DNA from: an uncultured Polaribacter sp.
GTDB lineage: Bacteria > Bacteroidota > Bacteroidia > Flavobacteriales > Flavobacteriaceae
DNA: 6,396 nt
Assembly (NCBI GenBank): GCA_937936695.1
Contig: CALHCK010000212.1
Location: forward strand, 1-6,396
Direction: 5' to 3'
Shown: piece by piece, positions 1 through 6,328 of the stretch
Layout of the letters: every line of letters begins with the position of its first letter
How positions within the stretch are numbered: position 1 is the first letter of the stretch
Notes under the pieces: generated by a model
What the model was told of the DNA's origin: nothing
What the model saw: the letters and a program-made list of their open reading frames with translations, nothing else
The model's database searches: none
Position numbers and translations under genes: made by a program

Positions 1-13
1 CAATTTGTCATTG

Positions 14-35
14 TATTAAACAGGTTTGTTTAATA
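14..35. repeat. Hairpin with 9-bp stem near the left edge
   Basis: TATTAAACA (14-22) and TGTTTAATA (27-35) form a perfect stem around GGTT; one wobble and two more A-T pairs can extend it to 11-38. Neither side has a T run, so it is not an intrinsic terminator. If the candidate leftward promoter at 45-52 is real, the hairpin lies in the resulting leader. Confidence 0.4.
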
Positions 36-44
36 TAAATGCGT

Positions 45-52
45 CAAATATA
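45..52 (-). promoter_or_regulatory. Candidate leftward -7 promoter element
   Basis: Read leftward, 52-45 is TATATTTG, a full match to the Bacteroidota -7 consensus. No TTTG lies at the right distance upstream; TAAA at 75-72 is the nearest in position. It could drive a gene beyond the left edge, perhaps starting with the leftward ATG at 11-9, of which only a few codons are in view. One motif in AT-rich DNA may be chance. Confidence 0.25.
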
Positions 53-174
53 GTTAATAAGCTGCTTTTTATTTATTTTACTGATCTATTTGTTATCGTT
101 CAAATAACATTCCGTTTTAAAAGTTTATAGTAAATCTTAAATTAAGTTTTTGTTTTTATAGAAAGTAAAGGAGT

Positions 175-211
175 TTGGTTTCTTAATGCATATAGTGTAT
201 TAAGAAACCAA
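175..211. repeat. 13-bp perfect inverted repeat downstream of the pyrG unit
   Basis: The arms TTGGTTTCTTAAT (175-187) and ATTAAGAAACCAA (199-211) pair perfectly around an 11-base middle, which can pair further with wobbles. It lies 72 bases past the stop of the exported-protein gene. Leftward the sequence after the stem is not a T run; rightward a T5 lies 6 bases beyond the stem (218-222). It is therefore not a classic terminator. It could be a weak terminator or 3'-end stabiliser for the pyrG unit, or a protein-binding site. Confidence 0.6.
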
Positions 212-282
212 TACCACTTTTTGTAATCTCTTGAATTTAAATTTTTATGAAAGTAAAAATCATTGTTTAAGTTATACTTATA

Positions 283-807
283 TTAAAAGTTGAAAGCAAC
301 TCCTAGATTTAAGTTTTTGTTATAATTAGCGGTAAATTCAATAGACGTTTTGTTGTTTTTATTAACTGTATTAAAAAAATCAGAATAATTATTTTTATTT
401 GGGCTAAGAAATAAATTAACTACTGCTCCAATAGCTACAAGACCCAAACCTCTAAAAGCTGTTAAATCTTCTTTTCTATTAGCAGAAGTTACATCACTAA
501 CTGTAACAACTGTTCCTGCAGCAAAAAAACTCCAAAATGTTACTTTACTTACTAAACTTTTTGTTTTAATTTTTTGATATTTTTCAGATAAACTATTTTC
601 TAATTCTGTAGAAAAATCAGATCTATTGTTATCAATAAAACTTTTTAAACCTTTTGGGTTTATTCTATAAAATTGTTCTTTGTATTTAAAACCATGAAAA
701 TTAATGTTTCTATTTTTATTGCTAAAACCTTTATTATCTAACTCTTTATTCTGAGAAAAAATAGTTACACAAAAAAATAAACAAATAATAGATACAACAG
801 TTTTCAT
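283..807 (-). CDS. Exported protein of unknown function, downstream of pyrG
   Basis: I do not recognise this 174-residue protein. It starts with a basic residue and a hydrophobic stretch (residues 2-18) ending in TIFSQ, which reads as a Sec signal peptide cut near residues 18-19. The two cysteines (9 and 13) lie inside the signal and neither fits a lipobox, so a lipoprotein is unlikely. Residues about 20-85 are polar and rich in Asn and Lys. Two hydrophobic segments follow, about 88-106 and 115-135 (the second with GLGLVAIGAV), separated by a short charged loop. The C-terminus (SIEFTANYNKNLNLGVAFNF) alternates polar and apolar residues and ends in Phe, as many outer-membrane strands do, but the protein is too short for a large barrel. 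An envelope location is inferred. Its ATG lies 4 bases past the pyrG stop with no promoter between, so it is probably co-transcribed with pyrG. That the gene is real is fairly sure; its role is unknown. Confidence 0.85.
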   Translation of the reverse strand: MKTVVSIICLFFCVTIFSQNKELDNKGFSNKNRNINFHGFKYKEQFYRINPKGLKSFIDNNRSDFSTELENSLSEKYQKIKTKSLVSKVTFWSFFAAGTVVTVSDVTSANRKEDLTAFRGLGLVAIGAVVNLFLSPNKNNYSDFFNTVNKNNKTSIEFTANYNKNLNLGVAFNF

Positions 808-811
808 AGAA

Positions 812-2425
812 TTAGCTTTTAGATTGTTTTAAACTTGCTTTAATAAAGTCTACAAATAAAGGATGTGGCTTTAAAACAGTACTTTTATATTCTGGATGAT
901 ATTGTACACCTACAAACCAAGGATGATCTGTAACTTCTACAACTTCTACTAATCCTGTTTTAGGGTTAACACCAGTAGCTTTCATACCAGCAGCCTCAAT
1001 TTGCTCTAGATAATCATTATTAAATTCATATCTGTGTCTGTGTCTTTCGCTAATTTTTTCTGCTTGATAAGCATTGTAAGCGTTAGAACCCTTTTGTAAC
1101 ATACATTCCCAAGCACCCAAACGCATAGTACCACCTTTGTCTGTTACATCTTTTTGGCTTTCCATTAAGTTGATAACAGGATTTTTACACTCTTTTTTCA
1201 TTTCTGTAGAAAAAGCGTCTTTTAAACCAACCACATTTTTAGCGAATTCTATAACAGACATTTGCATTCCTAAACAAATACCTAAGAAAGGTATTTTACT
1301 TTCTCTAGCATACTGTACCGCTTTTATTTTTCCGTCAATACCTCTATCACCAAAACCAGGAGCAACTAAAACACCGTTAACACCTTCTAGTTTTTCTTTA
1401 AAATTAGTAGTTGTTAAACTTTCTGAATGCACCCAACGTATTTTTACTTTAGTTTCGTTAGAAGATCCTGCATGAATAAATGCTTCTGTAATAGATTTAT
1501 AAGAATCTTGTAACTCTATATATTTACCTATTAAAGCTATTTCTACTTCAGATTTAGGATTTTTATGTTTTGTTAAAAAGTCGTTCCAAACTCTTAGTTC
1601 TGGTTCTTTTTCTGCAGATAAGTTAAATTTCTTTAAAACAACTTTGTCTAAGCCTTCTTTAAGCATTAGATTAGGTACATCATAAATAGTTTCAGCATCT
1701 ATAGATTGTATAACATCTTCTTTTTTAACATTGCAAAACAATGCTAATTTACGTTTAATGTCATCAGAAATTTCGTGTTCTGTTCTGCATACTAATATAT
1801 CTGGGCTAACACCACTTTGCATAAGCATTTTAACAGAATGCTGTGTTGGTTTTGTTTTTAACTCGCCAGCAGCAGCTAAAAAAGGTACTAAAGTTAAGTG
1901 AATAACAATTGCATTGTCTTCGCCTTTTTCCCAAAGCATTTGTCTTACAGACTCTACATATGGTAAAGATTCTATATCTCCAACAGTTCCTCCAATTTCT
2001 GTAATTACAATATCATAATCGCCAGTTTCTCCTAAAAGTTGAATTCTGCGTTTAATTTCATTAGTAATATGAGGAATTACTTGTACCGTTTTTCCTAAAA
2101 ACTCTCCTTTACGTTCTTTGTTAATTACAGATTGATAAATTCTACCAGTTGTAACATTATTTGCCTGAGAAGTAGGAATGTTTAAATAGCGCTCGTAATG
2201 CCCTAAATCTAAATCAGTTTCTGCACCATCATCAGTAACATAACATTCTCCATGTTCATATGGGTTTAATGTTCCTGGGTCTATATTAATGTATGGGTCT
2301 AGTTTTTGGATTGTTACAGAAAATCCTCTTTGCTGTAATAATTTTGCTAAAGATGCAGCAATAATTCCTTTTCCAAGTGATGATGTTACGCCTCCTGTTA
2401 CAAAAACGTACTTAGTGTTATTCAT
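812..2425 (-). CDS. pyrG: CTP synthase (glutamine-hydrolysing)
   Basis: Cytoplasmic enzyme that converts UTP to CTP using ATP and ammonia taken from glutamine, the last step of pyrimidine nucleotide synthesis. The 537 residues match the usual length. The N-terminal synthetase domain (about 1-275) has the P-loop GGVTSSLGKG (Lys19), the LDPYINIDPGT segment, and DGAETDLDLGHYER with Asp73, which with Glu143 in TEIGGTVGDIES matches the Mg-binding pair of the E. coli enzyme. The class I glutamine amidotransferase domain (about 295-535) has the oxyanion-loop PGFGDRG, the nucleophile Cys384 in GICLGMQ, and His510 and Glu512 in QYHPEY, so the catalytic triad is complete. The ATG at 2425 is preferred over an in-frame TTG at 2446: the protein then begins MNNTKYVFVTGG like its relatives, and the TTG overlaps the predicted -7 promoter element. 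There is no Shine-Dalgarno sequence. A signal-peptide protein follows after 4 bases. Confidence 0.98.
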   Translation of the reverse strand: MNNTKYVFVTGGVTSSLGKGIIAASLAKLLQQRGFSVTIQKLDPYINIDPGTLNPYEHGECYVTDDGAETDLDLGHYERYLNIPTSQANNVTTGRIYQSVINKERKGEFLGKTVQVIPHITNEIKRRIQLLGETGDYDIVITEIGGTVGDIESLPYVESVRQMLWEKGEDNAIVIHLTLVPFLAAAGELKTKPTQHSVKMLMQSGVSPDILVCRTEHEISDDIKRKLALFCNVKKEDVIQSIDAETIYDVPNLMLKEGLDKVVLKKFNLSAEKEPELRVWNDFLTKHKNPKSEVEIALIGKYIELQDSYKSITEAFIHAGSSNETKVKIRWVHSESLTTTNFKEKLEGVNGVLVAPGFGDRGIDGKIKAVQYARESKIPFLGICLGMQMSVIEFAKNVVGLKDAFSTEMKKECKNPVINLMESQKDVTDKGGTMRLGAWECMLQKGSNAYNAYQAEKISERHRHRYEFNNDYLEQIEAAGMKATGVNPKTGLVEVVEVTDHPWFVGVQYHPEYKSTVLKPHPLFVDFIKASLKQSKS

Positions 2426-2443
2426 GATGTGTTTGGGTTTGCG

Positions 2444-2474
2444 CAAAAGTAATAACTCTAAAATTTATGTCAAA
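2444..2474 (-). promoter_or_regulatory. Predicted pyrG promoter, Bacteroidota type
   Basis: Read leftward, a TTTG (2474-2471) is followed after exactly 19 bases by TACTTTTG (2451-2444). This matches the known Bacteroidota primary-sigma consensus TTTG-N19-TAnnTTTG at every fixed base. Transcription would begin near 2440, giving a leader of only about 15 bases before the pyrG ATG. The promoter is inferred from motif and spacing alone. Its position argues against the TTG at 2446 as the pyrG start. Confidence 0.8.
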
Positions 2475-2533
2475 TAAAAAACATAAAAACATTTTAAGAA
2501 TTCTGAAAATTTAGAGATTTAAAAATTATTTCA

Positions 2534-2543
2534 TTTTTTTTTT
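2534..2543 (+). repeat. T10 homopolymer upstream of the rpmH promoter
   Basis: Ten consecutive T lie 7 bases before the -33 TTTG of the rpmH promoter, within an almost pure A/T stretch (about 2512-2547). A tract here could help RNA polymerase bind, as AT-rich upstream elements do at strong ribosomal promoters, and it may vary in length between strains. Both effects are inference. Confidence 0.5.
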
Positions 2544-2550
2544 ATTTGTG

Positions 2551-2581
2551 TTTGCCATAAATAAAAACAGTTGTATATTTG
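2551..2581 (+). promoter_or_regulatory. Predicted rpmH promoter, Bacteroidota type
   Basis: TTTG at 2551-2554 is followed after 19 bases by TATATTTG at 2574-2581, matching the Bacteroidota consensus at every fixed base and in spacing. Transcription would begin near 2586, leaving a leader of about 70 bases before the rpmH ATG. A second TTTG at 2545-2548 has a worse spacing (25 bases). Preceding A/T-rich DNA fits a strong promoter for a ribosomal protein gene. Confidence 0.82.
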
Positions 2582-2655
2582 CCCACGCTTTTAGCCGAGT
2601 AAAAATAGTTAAAGAGCAAAATATAAATTAAAGAAGACTTTTAAAAATACACATA

Positions 2656-2817
2656 ATGCCAAAAAGAACTTACCAACCATCAAAGAGAAAGAGAAGAAAT
2701 AAACACGGTTTTAGAGAAAGAATGGCTTCTGCTAACGGTAGAAAAGTATTAGCTCGTAGAAGAGCAAAAGGAAGAAAGAAACTTTCTGTATCTTCTGAAA
2801 CAAGACATAAAAGATAG
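2656..2817 (+). CDS. rpmH: 50S ribosomal protein L34
   Basis: Small, very basic protein of the large ribosomal subunit that binds 23S rRNA. The 53 residues begin MPKRTYQPSKRKRRNKHGF and continue with the family's central RERMASANGRKVLARRRAKGR segment, ending in SSETRHKR. The length fits the family, which is usually 44-53 residues, and Bacteroidota members lie at the long end. The ATG is preceded by an A-rich stretch without a Shine-Dalgarno sequence, normal for this phylum. In many bacteria rpmH sits beside rnpA and dnaA near the origin; here it stands between pyrG (divergent) and carB (same direction), and neither rnpA nor dnaA is visible. A consensus promoter lies upstream and a strong terminator 41 bases after the stop, so it is probably transcribed mainly alone. 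Confidence 0.98.
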   Translation: MPKRTYQPSKRKRRNKHGFRERMASANGRKVLARRRAKGRKKLSVSSETRHKR

Positions 2818-2858
2818 ATTTTTTTAAAATACAATGATTAACAATAGTTAATATATAG

Positions 2859-2890
2859 GGTGTTACTTTTTTTAAGTAACACCTTTTTTT
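2859..2890 (+). terminator. Intrinsic terminator after rpmH
   Basis: A perfect 10-bp stem (GGTGTTACTT at 2859-2868, AAGTAACACC at 2874-2883) closes a loop of five T and is followed directly by seven T (2884-2890). It should stop rightward transcription from the rpmH promoter. On the other strand no T run follows the stem, so it acts in one direction only. Confidence 0.92.
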
Positions 2891-2913
2891 ATAAATAAGT
2901 AGCGACTATTTTG
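2884..2913 (+). promoter_or_regulatory. Weak candidate promoter for carB
   Basis: The only promoter-like sequence between the rpmH terminator and carB is TATTTTG at 2907-2913. It resembles TAnnTTTG but has one base fewer between TA and TTTG. The T run of the terminator (2884-2890) could stand in for a -33 TTTG, with no exact match. The call rests mostly on carB needing a start site after a strong terminator. The alternative is read-through from rpmH. Confidence 0.3.
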
Positions 2914-2940
2914 TAACACTAAATAATACAACAACTTACA

Positions 2941-5796
2941 ATGCCAAAAACAAAAGACCTCAATTCAATTTTAATTATCGGTTCTGGACCAATTGTAATT
3001 GGACAAGCTTGTGAATTTGACTATTCTGGTTCTCAAGCCTTACGTTCTTTAAGAGAGGATGGGATTGAAACAATCTTAATCAACTCTAACCCAGCAACAA
3101 TTATGACTGACCCATCGATGGCAGATCATGTGTACTTGCTTCCTTTAACAACAAAATCAATCATCCAAATACTAAAAGAGCATCCTCAAATTGATGCTGT
3201 TTTACCAACAATGGGTGGGCAAACTGCTTTAAATTTATGTATTGAGGCAGATGATAAAGGAATTTGGAAAGACTTTGGTGTTAAATTAATTGGTGTAGAT
3301 ATAGATGCAATTAATGTAACTGAAGATAGAGAGCAATTTAGAGAGTTAATGTTAGAAATTGGGGTACCAATGGCACCACAAGCAACGGCAACATCTTTTT
3401 TAAAAGGTAAAGAAATTGCTCAAGAATTTGGTTTTCCTTTAGTTATTCGTTCTTCTTATACTCTAGGAGGTGCGGGAGCTTCTATTGTTTATGATCCAAA
3501 TGATTTTGACGAATTACTTAGCAGAGGTTTAGAAGCATCACCAATACATGAGGTGATGATTGATAAAGCGATGATGGGGTGGAAAGAATATGAATTAGAG
3601 TTGTTAAGAGACAAAAATGATAACGTAGTTATTATTTGTTCTATAGAAAATATGGATCCTATGGGGATTCATACTGGAGACTCTATTACTGTAGCACCTG
3701 CAATGACACTTTCTGATACTACTTTTCAGAAAATGCGTGACATGGCAATTAAAATGATGCGTTCTATTGGAGATTTTGAAGGTGGTTGTAATGTGCAATT
3801 TGCAGTTTCTCCAGACGAAAAAGAAGAAATTATTGCTATAGAAATAAACCCTCGTGTTTCTCGTTCTTCTGCATTAGCATCTAAAGCAACAGGATATCCT
3901 ATTGCAAAAGTTGCCACAAAATTAGCTATTGGGTATACTTTAGATGAATTAGAAAATGGAATTACAAAATCTACATCTGCTTTATTTGAGCCTACATTAG
4001 ATTATGTAATTGTAAAAATACCACGTTGGAATTTTGATAAGTTTGAAGGTTCTGATAGAACATTAGGTTTACAAATGAAAGCCGTTGGAGAGGTAATGGG
4101 TATTGGACGTTCTTTTCAAGAAGCATTACACAAAGCAACACAATCTTTAGAAATTAAAAGAAATGGTTTAGGTGCAGACGGTAAAGGTTACACAGACTAC
4201 AACCAAATTATAGAAAAATTAACTAATGCAAGTTGGGATCGTGTGTTTGCAATTTACGATGCTATTGCAATAGGAATTCCTTTAAGTAAGATTTACGATA
4301 TCACAAAAATAGATATGTGGTATTTAAAGCAGTATGAAGAGTTATTTCAACTAGAAAAAGAAATTTCATCGTACTCAATTGCTACTATAGATAGAGATTT
4401 ATTATTAGAAGCAAAACAGAAAGGATACGGAGATAGACAAATAGCACATATGCTAGATTGTTTAGAAAGTGAAGTATACAGTAAAAGAGAAGAGCTTAAA
4501 ATTCAGCGTGTATATAAGTTAGTAGATACTTGTGCTGCAGAATTTACAGCAAAAACACCATATTATTACTCTACTTTTGAGAGCGAGATAGAAACTGCAT
4601 CAGGAGAAAGAGTAGTGGCTAACGAGAGTATTGTTACTGAAAAGAAAAAAATAATAGTATTAGGTTCTGGACCAAACAGAATTGGACAAGGAATTGAGTT
4701 TGATTACTGTTGTGTTCATGGAGTTTTAGCAGCTGCTGAGTGTGGTTACGAAACTATTATGATTAACTGTAACCCAGAAACGGTTTCTACTGATTTTGAT
4801 ACTGCAGATAAATTATACTTTGAACCTGTGTTTTGGGAACATATTTATGACATTATTCGTCATGAAAAACCAGAAGGGGTTATTGTTCAGTTAGGAGGAC
4901 AAACAGCATTAAAACTTGCTGAAAAGTTAACTAAATACGGAATTAAAATTATAGGAACTTCTTTTGAAGCATTAGATATTGCTGAAGATAGAGGTAGATT
5001 TTCTGCAATGTTGAAGGAGAATAAAATTCCTTATCCAGAATTTGGAATTGCAGAAACAGCAGATGAAGCTTTAGGTTTAGCAGATCAGTTAGACTTTCCT
5101 ATTCTTGTAAGACCTTCTTATGTTTTAGGAGGACAAGGAATGAAAATTGTTATTAACAAAGAAGAACTTGTAGAGCATGTAGTAGATTTATTAGGTAGAA
5201 TGCCAAATAATAAACTATTATTAGATCATTATTTAGATGGAGCAATAGAGGCAGAGGCAGATGCAATTTGTGATGCAGATGGTAATGTGTATATCATTGG
5301 AATTATGGAACATATAGAGCCTTGTGGTATTCACTCAGGAGACTCTAACGCTACTTTACCGGCCTTTAATTTAGGTGAGTTTGTTATGCAACAAATAAAA
5401 GACCATACGCATACCATAGCAAAAGAATTAAAAACTGTAGGTTTAATAAACATTCAGTTTGCTATTAAAAATGATACGGTTTATATAATTGAAGCAAACC
5501 CAAGAGCATCTAGAACGGTACCTTTTATAGCAAAAGCATACAAAGAACCTTATGTAAATTACGCTACAAAAGTAATGTTAGGAGATAAAAAAGTTACAGA
5601 TTTTGATTTTAACCCTCAATTAGACGGTTTTGCAATTAAACAACCTGTATTCTCTTTTAACAAGTTTCCGAATGTAAATAAGAAACTAGGACCAGAAATG
5701 AAATCTACTGGAGAAAGTATTTTATTTATAGATAGTTTAAAGGATGATGCTTTTTACGATTTATATTCTAGACGTAAAATGTATTTAAACAAATAA
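2941..5796 (+). CDS. carB: Carbamoyl-phosphate synthase large chain, lacking the C-terminal regulatory domain
   Basis: Cytoplasmic enzyme that makes carbamoyl phosphate from bicarbonate, two ATP and ammonia supplied by the glutaminase subunit CarA, for pyrimidine and arginine synthesis. The two homologous ATP-grasp halves are clear. The first (about 1-400) has GSGPIVIGQACEFDYSG, NSNPATIMTD, PTMGGQTALN and the metal-binding EINPRVSRSSAL (Glu301, Asn303). A linker or oligomerisation region covers about 400-565. The second half (about 566-925) has GSGPNRIGQGIEFDYCCVH, NCNPETVSTD, RPSYVLGGQGM and EANPRASRTVPF (Glu851, Asn853). The protein ends at 951 residues, against 1073 in E. coli. After the conserved GPEMKSTGE (917-925) only a 26-residue tail remains, so the MGS-like allosteric domain that binds UMP and ornithine in E. 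coli is absent. I recall flavobacterial CarB proteins of about 950 residues, so this is probably a lineage trait. CarA is not in the window. Tandem stops (TAA TAG) end the frame. Confidence 0.97.
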   Translation: MPKTKDLNSILIIGSGPIVIGQACEFDYSGSQALRSLREDGIETILINSNPATIMTDPSMADHVYLLPLTTKSIIQILKEHPQIDAVLPTMGGQTALNLCIEADDKGIWKDFGVKLIGVDIDAINVTEDREQFRELMLEIGVPMAPQATATSFLKGKEIAQEFGFPLVIRSSYTLGGAGASIVYDPNDFDELLSRGLEASPIHEVMIDKAMMGWKEYELELLRDKNDNVVIICSIENMDPMGIHTGDSITVAPAMTLSDTTFQKMRDMAIKMMRSIGDFEGGCNVQFAVSPDEKEEIIAIEINPRVSRSSALASKATGYPIAKVATKLAIGYTLDELENGITKSTSALFEPTLDYVIVKIPRWNFDKFEGSDRTLGLQMKAVGEVMGIGRSFQEALHKATQSLEIKRNGLGADGKGYTDYNQIIEKLTNASWDRVFAIYDAIAIGIPLSKIYDITKIDMWYLKQYEELFQLEKEISSYSIATIDRDLLLEAKQKGYGDRQIAHMLDCLESEVYSKREELKIQRVYKLVDTCAAEFTAKTPYYYSTFESEIETASGERVVANESIVTEKKKIIVLGSGPNRIGQGIEFDYCCVHGVLAAAECGYETIMINCNPETVSTDFDTADKLYFEPVFWEHIYDIIRHEKPEGVIVQLGGQTALKLAEKLTKYGIKIIGTSFEALDIAEDRGRFSAMLKENKIPYPEFGIAETADEALGLADQLDFPILVRPSYVLGGQGMKIVINKEELVEHVVDLLGRMPNNKLLLDHYLDGAIEAEADAICDADGNVYIIGIMEHIEPCGIHSGDSNATLPAFNLGEFVMQQIKDHTHTIAKELKTVGLINIQFAIKNDTVYIIEANPRASRTVPFIAKAYKEPYVNYATKVMLGDKKVTDFDFNPQLDGFAIKQPVFSFNKFPNVNKKLGPEMKSTGESILFIDSLKDDAFYDLYSRRKMYLNK

Positions 5797-5812
5797 TAGT
5801 ATTTTACTATTA
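5794..5812 (+). repeat. Small hairpin containing the carB stop codon
   Basis: TAATAGTA (5794-5801) and TACTATTA (5805-5812) are perfect inverted repeats around three T. The left arm is made of the carB stop codon, the second in-frame stop and two more bases. It is AT-rich, so weak, and sits 2 bases before the main terminator. A role in mRNA 3' end stability is possible but unproven. Confidence 0.4.
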
Positions 5813-5814
5813 GT

Positions 5815-5846
5815 AAAAAAAGCATCCGGTTTTGGATGCTTTTTTT
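5815..5846. terminator. Two-way intrinsic terminator after carB
   Basis: The core stem AGCATCC (5821-5827) with GGATGCT (5834-5840) closes the loop GGTTTT. It is flanked by six A on the left and six T on the right, which extend the pairing to 13 bp. Rightward it stops carB transcripts, 18 bases past the stop codon. Leftward the same stem is followed by six T, so it can also stop transcripts arriving from the gene at the right edge. This suits a junction between convergent units. Confidence 0.93.
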
Positions 5847-6328
5847 GTTGGTATTATTGTGGTTGATTAGTTATGATGTGTCAAATTAATTACTTGTTAT
5901 ATTTGAAATGTTTTACTGTTGTAATTAGCTATCAAAATTGGATGTTATTACAAATAGTTTAGTGTTTAAATAAAATGTATTCAACTTATATAATAAAGGG
6001 TACAATACTATTTTGTTCTATTTTAGATATGGAATATTTTTAAATAAAACTAATTTTTTTATCGATTTAAAGTTTACTATATCACATTTTTAAAATATAT
6101 AATAGAAAGAGTGTATGTTTTATTTGTCTTAGAAATAACGGGTATATTATTTAAATTGAGATAATATAATACTCCTGTGTTTTTACATTTTAACAAAATA
6201 AATGATGTAAATTAATTAATCAACAATAATTGTTTTAATCATTGATTTTGAATATAATTAATGCTCGCTATATTATAAAACGAAGTTAAAGTAAAATCAA
6301 TTAGAGAAAGTACCTTTTCTTTTTGTTG
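5847..6328. other. Gene-free, very AT-rich region after carB
   Basis: This stretch of about 480 bases has no open frame with a credible start and composition on either strand, and I see no tRNA or other known RNA. It contains a full -7 promoter match facing right (TATATTTG, 5898-5905) with no TTTG at the matching -33 position, and an AT-only inverted repeat (TATATTAT 6143-6150, ATAATATA 6161-6168) too weak to interpret. It separates the convergent carB and right-edge transcription units. Confidence 0.6.

Noticed and set aside
1137..1475. Rightward open frame of 112 codons inside pyrG
   Set aside because: It lies wholly within the conserved pyrG coding sequence on the other strand, and the translation resembles no protein I know; it is a shadow frame.
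2426..2446. In-frame TTG at 2446 as the start of pyrG, adding seven residues
   Set aside because: It overlaps the predicted -7 promoter element, adds residues not typical of the family, and the ATG at 2425 gives the usual N-terminus and length.
3604..3917. Leftward open frames of about 63 codons inside carB
   Set aside because: Both are antisense to a highly conserved part of the first ATP-grasp half, with no promoter or protein-like composition of their own.
5794..5846. carB shortened by a recent nonsense or frameshift mutation
   Set aside because: Tandem stops and a strong terminator follow directly, and no frame downstream encodes anything like the missing MGS domain.
6143..6168. TATATTAT / ATAATATA inverted repeat as a terminator or operator
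   Set aside because: It is made only of A and T in very AT-rich DNA, has no T run in a suitable position and is expected by chance.
6303..6320. Imperfect hairpin as the terminator of the right-edge gene
   Set aside because: The stem has a mismatch and a wobble, and no T run follows it on the leftward strand.
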